From Anaerobiospirillum sp. NML120448 (GTDB lineage Bacteria; Pseudomonadota; Gammaproteobacteria; Enterobacterales; Succinivibrionaceae), in the NCBI RefSeq assembly GCF_023050945.1, contig NZ_JALKIM010000005.1, forward strand, positions 29,440 through 93,439: 64,000 bases of DNA, written 5' to 3'. Under the pieces are notes generated by a model. That model had not been told where the DNA came from, did not search any database, and saw nothing but the letters and a program-made list of their open reading frames with translations. The position numbers and the translations under genes are program-made. Shown here in pieces: positions 1 to 7,447 of this stretch; the stretch's first letter is position 1; the number at the start of each line of letters is the position of its first letter.

Positions 1-1853
1 AACATGGTAGGAATTAATAAGCACAAGGAAATCACAGCCACCATTAAGATATGGAAGGCAAGATTATCACTGAGCTTTTCCTTTTTAGCATAATCCATAT
101 CATTATTGACCATAGTCTGATTCATGCGTGCTTGGGCCATAGCCTGAGCTTGGGCTTGCGCTTGAGCTTGGGCCTGATACTGGCCTTGATTGTGCCCATA
201 ATAAGCACCTTGGCTTTGGCCCTGACCTTGAGTTCCAAAGCCCTGGCCCTGGCCTTGGCCATGGCCTTGTTGAGCTTGTCCTGCCATACCACTTGCCCCA
301 AAGGCTCCTGCTGCTCCTTGCGTCCCAGACATGCCTTGCATACCTGGTGCTTGGCCCTGCCCTAGCGCCTGTCTTAGAGCATTAGCTTTCATATTAGCCT
401 GTGCCTGTGCCTGCGCTTGAGCTTGAGCTTGAGCCTGGTTCATATACTGGTTATAGTTAGAGCCCTGTCCAGAGCCATAAACTTGTCCATGGGACTGAGC
501 TTGTCCTTGGTTTAAGCCTTGGCCTGGGCCTTGGCCTTGGCTTTGACCAGGGGCGTGAGCTTGATTATTAAACAGATGGGCAAAGCGGGCTGGGTCTTGT
601 GCTGCACTATTTGCTCCTGGCCCTTGCCCTGGCACTTGCCCTTGATAATAGCCTTCTTCTGCTGGTGCCTGATTGCCTTCGGCACGCATAGCATCATTAT
701 GATGGGCTAAGCGCTCCATAAACTCAGACCACTGCTGTCCACTAGGAATTTGCTCTTGATTGGAAGCAAAGTCTGATGTGCTTTGTTGTTCTGAAGCTAC
801 ATTGGGCTCAGAATGGTGCTCTGGACTTTTCATTTCATACTGCTCTTGATATTGATCATCTGGGGATACGGAATCTAATACTTGATTAGGTTTACGGCCT
901 AAACTATTAGTATCAGAAAGATTATTTTCTTGTACTAAGTCAGCATTTAGCGCTTGACCATCATTGAGGCTTGCTCTTGGATTGGCCTCATGTTGTGCTT
1001 TAGTAGTTGTTGTAGCTTCAATGCTATTAGCAGCTGTAGTTTGACTGCCAGATTTTAAGCTTGATGCCTGCTCATAATTAGCCCCAGCTTCATCTGGGTA
1101 TTGAGATAGACGGCTCATAAAGTCAGACCATTCCTTACTACTTGGTATCTGATGGTCTCTATCAGTCTTATGGCTATTATTGCTTGAGGCGCTAGTATCA
1201 GGACTATTAGCAGTAGTAGCTGTATTGCTAGCAGTAGTATTAGTAGAAGTGGTGGTACTACTATCCTCAAGAGAGGCTGGCTCTTGAATCTCAGCTGTAT
1301 CTTCACTCTCTACATAGATTTGAGCATCTTGAATAGCACCATTACTGCCAGCCAACTTAGCATTAAAATGCTCATCAATACTATGGCCAGCGCTGCCGCT
1401 AGCACCAGTGCTATAAACTGAGCCCACATCAGCGCTAGTGTCAGTGCCTGCACCCATGCCAGTGCCCGTGTCCATACCAGTGCCAGAGGTGGAGGCAGTG
1501 CCATTAAAGCTATTGGTGTCCCATACCGAGGCATTATCAGGCTGATGAGGCATAGGCCTTTTGGTTCTTTGTAAGCTTTCATCTTGATCATCATAGGCAT
1601 CAAAGGTTGAGCCTACATGAACCTGATTGGGGTTAGGCATGTTAGTTTGATAGGCTTTTTTAGCCATGGCAGCATAAGCCTGTGCCCCCATAGTGGCACG
1701 CTGGCTGTGGACAAAGGCTCTACTTTGCTCAAAAGAATCTAGATCTCCTGAGAATAAAGTATGTTTAGAACTTTGACTTAACGAGCCTGCCTTATCCTCA
1801 GCGGCACTGTCCTGCTTTGCCTTATGATCATTGATATTTTCATTTTGAGCCAT
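1..1853 (-). CDS. Partial Q/A/G-rich low-complexity protein with C-terminal membrane segment (runs off the left edge)
   Basis: This reading frame is open without a stop from the ATG at 1853 to the window edge (about 617 codons seen). A GAGGG-like ribosome site lies about 12 nt upstream. I do not recognise the family. The first ~200 residues are polar, rich in S, T, D and N. A motif of the form IPSxxxWSxFMxRL occurs twice, near residues 234 and 365, which suggests a duplicated short functional segment. A Gln/Gly/Ala-rich region follows, with a QAQAQA tract near residues 472-486. Close to the edge, from about residue 598, comes a hydrophobic stretch (FHILMVAVISLCLLIP) that looks like a transmembrane helix. 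A membrane-anchored protein with a long disordered cytosolic region is the likeliest reading. The frame was checked at the start, at the QA tract and at the edge. Confidence 0.72.
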   Translation of the reverse strand, partial: MAQNENINDHKAKQDSAAEDKAGSLSQSSKHTLFSGDLDSFEQSRAFVHSQRATMGAQAYAAMAKKAYQTNMPNPNQVHVGSTFDAYDDQDESLQRTKRPMPHQPDNASVWDTNSFNGTASTSGTGMDTGTGMGAGTDTSADVGSVYSTGASGSAGHSIDEHFNAKLAGSNGAIQDAQIYVESEDTAEIQEPASLEDSSTTTSTNTTASNTATTANSPDTSASSNNSHKTDRDHQIPSSKEWSDFMSRLSQYPDEAGANYEQASSLKSGSQTTAANSIEATTTTKAQHEANPRASLNDGQALNADLVQENNLSDTNSLGRKPNQVLDSVSPDDQYQEQYEMKSPEHHSEPNVASEQQSTSDFASNQEQIPSGQQWSEFMERLAHHNDAMRAEGNQAPAEEGYYQGQVPGQGPGANSAAQDPARFAHLFNNQAHAPGQSQGQGPGQGLNQGQAQSHGQVYGSGQGSNYNQYMNQAQAQAQAQAQAQANMKANALRQALGQGQAPGMQGMSGTQGAAGAFGASGMAGQAQQGHGQGQGQGFGTQGQGQSQGAYYGHNQGQYQAQAQAQAQAQAMAQARMNQTMVNNDMDYAKKEKLSDNLAFHILMVAVISLCLLIPTM

Positions 1854-2209
1854 AAACTACTACCCTCAACCTGACTACTCATCTTTAGTTTTTAGGCAAA
1901 AGCTTTGCCAACTAAACTATTAATCAAGTCCTTTAGCTACCAACCTATATGACCTGTTTTGCGAGTATTTTCTACTTTAGTATATTTATTATTTTTGATA
2001 AACAGTCATTATGCAAAAATTGTCAACAAACTTTGTGATCTAAATAGGTTTATACCATGCTATTGCATTAGCTTAGACTGTTGCTTATGCATTATTAGGA
2101 GCTTTATCTTGAGAGTTAGGTCTTGGCCCGTGGCCTGGCCTGGCCTGTGCCTAGGCTGCGGCTTGGCTTGCAGCTTGGCAGTAGTCTGACCGTATAAGCA
2201 GCAGAGGCC

Positions 2210-2241
2210 TTAGCTTAGCTTAGCTTAGCTTAGCTTAGCTT
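2210..2241. repeat. TTAGC pentanucleotide tandem repeat (about 6 copies)
   Basis: Six perfect TTAGC units in a row. The same or closely related pentamers recur in other intergenic regions of this window (36221-36265, 54028-54065, 58845-58871). Confidence 0.9.
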
Positions 2242-2518
2242 ACGCTGTAGACGTGGCTTGCCCATTGGTGTAGCTTGGCCCGTAAAAGTAGCTGTAGCTG
2301 TAGCTGTGGCTAAGCCCGTGGCCACTGCCATGGACTTGGCTTTGGCCTTGGTCATGGCCATAGCCTTAGCTTTGGTCATGGCCAAGGTCGTGGCAGTTGC
2401 TTGGAGATGGGGCTTTAGGTTTGGGCGTTTTGGGCCTGGCTAGTGATGATGGTTAAAGAATTTGCCATAGTAGTGCAATAGTGCACTGTAAGGAAAAGGA
2501 AGGGGAGCTTTTAGGTAA

Positions 2519-2530
2519 ATTTGCGCAAAT
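2519..2530. promoter_or_regulatory. 12-bp perfect palindrome, possible operator
   Basis: ATTTGCGCAAAT is a perfect palindrome 160 nt upstream of the binding-protein start, followed within 20-30 nt by AT-rich sequence containing TATAAG. It could be an operator overlapping the promoter; no family assignment is possible by eye. Confidence 0.3.
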
Positions 2531-2689
2531 AAAGCGCATTTGGCAAAATATAAGATAAAATGCATCACTGTTTGATGTATTCATCACAACAAAGAATTTT
2601 TTATCAATTTGGCCCCTAATGCAGAATCCACCCTATAAACATCTTTTGCGTAGGAGCTGAGCACAAGCTATTTTTTAAGGAGAGCTTCA

Positions 2690-3532
2690 ATGGGAAACTT
2701 GAATAAAGTATCAGCATTAGCCATAGGCGTGGCACTTGGTTTAAATGTTGCCCATGCTCATGCTGCGGGGGCTACCAACCTTCCTACTGATAAAGTATTA
2801 CGAGTAGGTTGTGATGCAGCTTTTGCCCCTTTTACTTATACTGATGATAACGGCAAACTTATTGGCTTTGACGTTGATTTAATCAATGCTATTGCTAAGG
2901 AAATGGGCTATACCGTTGATATGAAGGGCTATCCTTTTGATGGTATTATCCCAACCTTAATTACCAATAATATTGACCTTATTATTTCAGGTTTTACCAT
3001 TTCTCCAGAGCGTGCTCAAAGAGTGGACTTCTCTGATCCATACTATCGTTGTGGCTTAACTTACTTAGTTATGAAAGATGAAGCTACCAAGTATGATAGC
3101 TTTGAGAAGATTGAAAAGGCGGAAATTTGTACCCAAATTGGTACTACTGGTGCTTTATACCTACAAAAGACCTTAAAGTCCCCAGATCTTAAGCAATTTA
3201 ATTCTCCTCCAGAGACCTATTTAGAGCTTCAAAATGGCGGTTGTGATGTAGTAGTAAACGATCGTCCAGTTAACGACTTCTTCTTAGCTCAAAATCCTAA
3301 GAACAAGGATATTGTAGTATCTCGTGATATTACCTCTGCTCAAAATGAGTACTATGGTATTGCCGTACGTAAAGGCAATAAAGAGCTATTAGATGTTATT
3401 AATGAAGGTTTAGACCGCATTATTGCTAATGGTGAGTTTGCCAAGATTTCTAAAAAGTGGTTCGGCTACGACATTACTGACGACCTCAAGGCTCATGCCA
3501 AAGAGGCTCAAAGTGCTGGCCAAAGCAAGTAA
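2690..3532 (+). CDS. ABC transporter periplasmic binding protein, polar amino-acid family (SBP family 3)
   Basis: 280-aa secreted solute-binding protein. Residues 1-26 form a signal peptide ending AHAHA-A. The mature part has the family-3 features: an N-terminal strand followed by APFTYTD near residue 46, the signature GFDVDLINAIAKEMG (59-73), the FDGIIPTL segment, and a C-terminal GEFAKISKKWFG. The family delivers amino acids such as Gln, Arg, His or cystine to an inner-membrane permease; specificity cannot be read from the sequence. AAGGAG sits 7 nt before the ATG. No permease or ATPase gene is adjacent, so this is an orphan binding protein whose partner lies elsewhere. A strong terminator follows directly, so it is probably monocistronic. 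Confidence 0.92.
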   Translation: MGNLNKVSALAIGVALGLNVAHAHAAGATNLPTDKVLRVGCDAAFAPFTYTDDNGKLIGFDVDLINAIAKEMGYTVDMKGYPFDGIIPTLITNNIDLIISGFTISPERAQRVDFSDPYYRCGLTYLVMKDEATKYDSFEKIEKAEICTQIGTTGALYLQKTLKSPDLKQFNSPPETYLELQNGGCDVVVNDRPVNDFFLAQNPKNKDIVVSRDITSAQNEYYGIAVRKGNKELLDVINEGLDRIIANGEFAKISKKWFGYDITDDLKAHAKEAQSAGQSK

Positions 3533-3560
3533 TTAAGTTTTTGTCCATAATTAGCAACTA

Positions 3561-3597
3561 AAGCCCTCACAACCAAAATTGTGAGGGCTTTTTATTC
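3561..3597 (+). terminator. Rho-independent terminator of the binding-protein gene
   Basis: Perfect 12-bp stem (AAGCCCTCACAA with TTGTGAGGGCTT), 6-nt loop and a T-rich tail, 28 nt after the stop codon. Confidence 0.93.
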
Positions 3598-3654
3598 GCC
3601 AAGAATATGAATTTAAACTTAAACTTGGTAGAATACGTCTACCTCTATATACTC

Positions 3655-3698
3655 AGGCCTCTGCGCATATTGGTATTTTAAATGCGGAGGCCTTCTTT
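3655..3698 (+). terminator. Second hairpin, probable back-up terminator
   Basis: AGGCCTC...GAGGCCT stem extended by an imperfect GCGCAT/ATGCG arm, followed by CTTTTA on the plus strand. It lies 60 nt beyond the first terminator. Confidence 0.55.
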
Positions 3699-3699
3699 T

Positions 3700-3915
3700 A
3701 AGCTCAAATAAGCTCCAAGAGCTTTACAGCTCCAGTAAGTCCCAATCTCTTTGTAGCTCAAGTGAGCACACCTATCTTTACGCTCCAGTGAGCGCCCATA
3801 TCTTTGTGCCCAAGTAAGCTCCAAACAATTATCAGCTCTAAAAAGAGCCAATAATGCTCTAGTAAGAGAGCATGCAATTCAAGAAAGAACCAATAATGCT
3901 CTGGTAAGAGCCAGA
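3700..3915. repeat. Degenerate direct repeats of about 27 nt
   Basis: Units of the form GCTCcAGTrAGc followed by an (A/T)ATCTTTg-like stretch recur with a period of about 26-28 nt from 3727 to 3830. They pass into GAGCC/GCTCT inverted motifs (CCAATAATGCTCT occurs twice, around 3849 and 3889). No reading frame runs through the block. It sits just 3' of the minus-strand operon and could act as a transcript-end structure. Confidence 0.6.
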
Positions 3916-3923
3916 TTTAAGTA

Positions 3924-5675
3924 TTACCACTTTTTCTTGCGCTTATTTTTGCCCCCATTATTACTTGCAAGGCCAAAATAAGTCACTAAGGTTGGACGAA
4001 TTACACCTGAGAGAATTGGACATTGGATCAACATATAGAAGTTTTCTAAACGTTTATTGTTGTCATTAAACAAATCAATTAAAGACCAAGTATTACTATT
4101 AATACCATGCAAGTACACTAATAGCTTATTACCCTGACTATCTTCCACCTCAACATTCATCAATTCCTTTTTGAAGTTATTAACCGCATTTAACTTATGC
4201 ACTTTAATTACATGCATAGTTTGAGTCTGGTTTTCAGGAACAAAGTACTGACCTGAGGTCTCGTAAACTAGTTCTTTTAATGCAGTAAAATCAGTAAAAG
4301 CAAAAATATCATAAAGACGCTTGAGATCCTGCTGATAATTGCCATCTCCGAACTTAGCTTTTTCCTCTTTAGAGCCATCTTCATTAATAGAGGTGACCTT
4401 ATCTTCACGACAGTGATCTAAAGCAGTTGAGTGTTGAGAGTTAGTAACTTTGTTGTCTACTACAAAAGCATCAAGGAAAGTTAAGTGACAACGAGATGCT
4501 TTGTCCAGCCCCAATACGTGACCACGAGTTGCTGTATCCTTCCACGAATTGACTTCAAACAGCACATTGGGCGAACTAAAGTAGTCCATGACAACGGTTT
4601 TAATTACTAAGAATCTTTTGGAGACAAAGTCATAAAAATAGTAGCGATTTGACTGATTGGTGCTATTTGAGTTTGAAAAATCAAAACAGTTATAGCCACA
4701 GCCGACGACAGGAATGTTTTTAACTACATACTCATGCCCTTCGTTGAGACCATAGAGCGTAATAAGCTTATCTCTATCGCTTTGATACTTCATGGCCTCA
4801 ACAGTATTGATAATCTTACAAATAAGATTAAAAGCACCATTTAAATTAGCATGGGTTCTATCATCCAGCGTGTTTTGCAGCATGGTATAGAGTTTATTTA
4901 AGGCCTTTCTTAAAAACTCAATACGGTAACTAGCTGATTGAATATAAAGGGCTTTAACTTTTTCGCTAACATCATAATTAATGTTGTTAAGACCTAAAAC
5001 AAAAATCTGGCTTAGAGTATTAATTACCTCAGCAAAGAAGTCTTTATAAGTGTCCTTTTGCAAAAACAGCTTACTTACCTCATCTTCACAATCTAATTTG
5101 TTGATCATGGATAAATAAAACAAGTAAGTATGCACTATGTCAAAAGCACTAAGGGTTTCTGACTTCTCCTTGCCAGCTGTAGCCTTAATATCAGCTGTAT
5201 TAAGGGCAAAAAGATCCTCATCTTTTCTCAAGGCAACTTGTTGGCCGCAATCTACAATGTTGCAATAGAGAATGTCGCTCTTACTATCATAAGTAAAATA
5301 GCTCTTATCATCGCACATAGCAGCCATAGCAGCAGTTAAGAACTGCTTATTAGTCATAACTTGTTGAGCAAACTCGTTCTTAAAATCTTTAAGGCAGCCA
5401 TAATTGCCTTGGTTAACCAAGCTAATTAACTCATCTATGCTTAAAGCAGTGCTTTTATCGGCAAGTGGAGTAAAGGCACTTTCTTCACAATTAAAAAAGT
5501 AAGACAGAGTCTCTAACTCTTCTTTAGTATAGTTAAGACTAAGTTGCTCTTGATGGTATAGCGCCTCCTTTTCTTTGGTTAACTCATTAAGCTTATTTAA
5601 AGCCCAATGGGTCTTATCCACAGTATTATCCAAAGTCGCATTCATTGTATTAGCGCTCTTATTACTCTTTTGCAT
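3924..5675 (-). CDS. Unrecognised 583-aa protein, last gene of the MoxR/DUF5682/vWA operon
   Basis: I do not recognise a domain. The protein is soluble in appearance, with no signal peptide or membrane helix. It is rich in Asn, Asp, Lys and Leu, helical in its first ~330 residues, then more beta-like with scattered Cys and His. It ends in a very basic tail (GGKNKRKKKW). It occupies the place where E. coli has yehQ (a SWIM zinc-finger protein), but I cannot find the SWIM CxCxnCxH pattern, so homology is not claimed. The ribosome region reads GGGTATTGGTATG, nearly identical to that of the 119-aa gene upstream (AGGGGTATTGGTATG), suggesting common translational control. A 143-nt gap containing a hairpin separates it from that gene. 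Confidence 0.75.
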   Translation of the reverse strand: MQKSNKSANTMNATLDNTVDKTHWALNKLNELTKEKEALYHQEQLSLNYTKEELETLSYFFNCEESAFTPLADKSTALSIDELISLVNQGNYGCLKDFKNEFAQQVMTNKQFLTAAMAAMCDDKSYFTYDSKSDILYCNIVDCGQQVALRKDEDLFALNTADIKATAGKEKSETLSAFDIVHTYLFYLSMINKLDCEDEVSKLFLQKDTYKDFFAEVINTLSQIFVLGLNNINYDVSEKVKALYIQSASYRIEFLRKALNKLYTMLQNTLDDRTHANLNGAFNLICKIINTVEAMKYQSDRDKLITLYGLNEGHEYVVKNIPVVGCGYNCFDFSNSNSTNQSNRYYFYDFVSKRFLVIKTVVMDYFSSPNVLFEVNSWKDTATRGHVLGLDKASRCHLTFLDAFVVDNKVTNSQHSTALDHCREDKVTSINEDGSKEEKAKFGDGNYQQDLKRLYDIFAFTDFTALKELVYETSGQYFVPENQTQTMHVIKVHKLNAVNNFKKELMNVEVEDSQGNKLLVYLHGINSNTWSLIDLFNDNNKRLENFYMLIQCPILSGVIRPTLVTYFGLASNNGGKNKRKKKW

Positions 5676-5744
5676 ACCAATACCCTACCCAAACCTATTA
5701 CCAAAGTACCCTACTAAAGACTTTCCCAAGGGCTGTTCTACCGA

Positions 5745-5773
5745 CCTGTAAACAAACCTGTTTACAGGCCTTT
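5745..5773. other. Hairpin between operon genes
   Basis: CCTGTAAACA-AACC-TGTTTACAGG is a perfect 10-bp stem with a 4-nt loop. A T-run follows it on the plus strand, whereas the flanking genes are on the minus strand. In the operon message it would be a stable intercistronic stem, possibly for mRNA processing or differential expression; it may also stop antisense transcription. Confidence 0.6.
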
Positions 5774-5818
5774 TTACTATCCTGTTGCACAGGCTTTTCA
5801 GCAGATGACTACTACTTA

Positions 5819-6178
5819 CTAGTCATTGTCAGAGCTCTGCTCTGTACCTAAGGCACTGAGCATGTGCTCTAAGCTTTCCTCTTCATCATCACTGGTCTCG
5901 CCACCTAATTTAAGGTTGGCCAGAGCAAATTGCAGTAGCGCAATGCTTTTGGTAACTTCCATTGCCGTACCGTCATTATTGATACGCAAGTAATTATTAC
6001 AGGCGGTATAGAGGTTTTCTATTAATGCTCTGAGCGCATCAAATCCCATAGAACTGGCACTTTGGGACAGATTATCCAGCTCCAATAAATAGGCATCTTC
6101 AATAATGCCATAGCCCAATAACAGCAACTCTTTTAAGGTATTATCAAGCTGAGATAAAAAAACTTCATTGTTCGACAT
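5819..6178 (-). CDS. Small acidic unrecognised protein (119 aa) of the MoxR/vWA operon
   Basis: A short, strongly acidic, probably all-helical protein ending in an Asp/Glu/Ser-rich tail (TSDDEEESLEHMLSALGTE). It starts at an ATG 8 nt after AGGGG and begins 20 nt below the stop of the vWA gene, so it is co-transcribed. No motif is recognised. Size, acidity and position suggest an adaptor or regulatory subunit of the AAA+/vWA machine; this is inference from context only. Confidence 0.72.
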   Translation of the reverse strand: MSNNEVFLSQLDNTLKELLLLGYGIIEDAYLLELDNLSQSASSMGFDALRALIENLYTACNNYLRINNDGTAMEVTKSIALLQFALANLKLGGETSDDEEESLEHMLSALGTEQSSDND

Positions 6179-6198
6179 ACCAATACCCCTATCTTGAC

Positions 6199-7353
6199 TT
6201 ATACCTTGCGCACTAATTGAGCTACATACTCAACTAAGCGATCTGGACTTAAGACAGCTACATTAGCGCCTACTGAGGCTAATTTATTGGCTACGGTCTG
6301 ATAATAGTTAGGAGCAGTATCGCTAAGTGATGGCAATACTAAATATTTCACGCCCTCTCCAATTTGATCTTTAATCATGGAGACCATTTTTGCAGGCTCA
6401 CTGTCGTAAAGGTCGGAAATCAAAACCACAATAGTTTTGCTCGGCTCGGTAATGTAGCGCTCAATATAGCTCAAGGCCTTACAAGTTTCGGTACCGCCAC
6501 ATAATTGCGACTTAAATAAGAGTTCTAAGACATCATCAAGGTAATCGGTATAGTCAACCACATCAGTTGAATAAACGACCATACGAGTGTTTAAACAACC
6601 TAAAGAGGCAAACACAGAGGCAATAATGGCACTATAAGCATAAGAATCCAGCATAGATCCACTTTGATCTACGACCACAAAGATATTGTGCATAGGGCTT
6701 CTAATGCTCTTGGCAGTAAAAAACAACTGATTAGGGATAATATAGCCCCCATCTGGTTGGTAGTTCTTAATGTTAGCCTTGATAATGCGCTTCATATCCA
6801 AATTTCTAAAAGTACGCACTGGCATGGCATTCAAATCACGTTTGCCATAAAAAGCACGGCGTGCCTCGAGCTTAAAATGCTCCCTAAGCTCGTCTACAAC
6901 CTTTTTTACTAAGAGACGGGCATTTTCCATAGCTTTAGCAGGTAAATTATTATTTAAAGCTAAAATGGAAGTTAACAGCTCCATATTAGGTTCAAGCTGG
7001 GCTACAAATTGATCATCTTGTAATAAAGCATCGATATGACCATTGGCCAAGGCATCTTTTTGCACAATCTCATAAATGCCCATAGGAAAGAGCTTTTTAG
7101 AGGTATTAAGCCAATTAGCCGCTGTGATTCTAGGCTTTTCCTTGCCGCCCTTGACCTTTTTATCACCACTATGTCCATCAGTCATATCTGACTCATAGAC
7201 ATAATCAAGGCACTGGTCTAAGTCGCCTAAAGTATAGCGACGAGAACTGTCCTCTTCTGATAAAAACTCCTGATCACCATCAAGAGGCATATCTTCCTGA
7301 GCAGTTTTGCCTAAGATAAGTCGCCACTTATCTTTAATGTCAATATCAACCAT
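6199..7353 (-). CDS. von Willebrand factor A domain protein, YehP-like
   Basis: 384 aa, close to E. coli YehP (about 378). The N-terminal ~215 residues are a helical family-specific region. The vWA domain follows with an intact metal-ion-dependent adhesion site: DQSGS at 229-233, the threonine in GGTET (288), and the aspartate of LISDLYD (314). vWA proteins paired with MoxR ATPases are thought to act as the co-chaperone or substrate-linking subunit. Cytosolic, with no signal peptide. It lies 94 nt downstream of the DUF5682-like gene; the gap contains an AAGTTTTGAGCA inverted repeat. The order ATPase, large protein, vWA matches yehL-yehM-yehP. Confidence 0.85.
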   Translation of the reverse strand: MVDIDIKDKWRLILGKTAQEDMPLDGDQEFLSEEDSSRRYTLGDLDQCLDYVYESDMTDGHSGDKKVKGGKEKPRITAANWLNTSKKLFPMGIYEIVQKDALANGHIDALLQDDQFVAQLEPNMELLTSILALNNNLPAKAMENARLLVKKVVDELREHFKLEARRAFYGKRDLNAMPVRTFRNLDMKRIIKANIKNYQPDGGYIIPNQLFFTAKSIRSPMHNIFVVVDQSGSMLDSYAYSAIIASVFASLGCLNTRMVVYSTDVVDYTDYLDDVLELLFKSQLCGGTETCKALSYIERYITEPSKTIVVLISDLYDSEPAKMVSMIKDQIGEGVKYLVLPSLSDTAPNYYQTVANKLASVGANVAVLSPDRLVEYVAQLVRKV

Positions 7354-7388
7354 CTATCTTCCTATTAAGTAAAACTTGGCTTGTAAGT

Positions 7389-7427
7389 AAGTTTTGAGCA
7401 CCTTTTAACTATTAATGCTCAAAACTT
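7389..7427. repeat. Inverted repeat of the AAGTTTTGA type in the operon
   Basis: AAGTTTTGAGCA, 15 nt, then TGCTCAAAACTT: a perfect 12-bp inverted repeat between the DUF5682-like and vWA genes. Two other intergenic hairpins (25450-25504, 28337-28391) share the AAAGTTTTGA/TCAAAACTTT core. Confidence 0.75.
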
Positions 7428-7447
7428 TTGACTTATGCCCACTGCTA

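Larger units (their letters stand above)
1854..2689. other. Intergenic region with simple repeats, no gene seen
   Basis: No credible gene. The plus-strand reading frames here are Val/Ala/Leu-rich by-products of repetitive GGCC/GTAGCT-type DNA and have no ribosome site. Contents: a TTAGC pentamer array (2210-2241), a copy of a dispersed repeat core (2255-2275), runs of GTAGCTGTAGCTGTGG-type sequence (2285-2310), and a more normal AT-rich part (2510-2689) that should hold the promoter of the binding-protein gene. Confidence 0.6.

Noticed and set aside
3924..5675. SWIM zinc-finger (YehQ) assignment
   Set aside because: No CxCxnCxH pattern was found; position in the operon alone is not enough.
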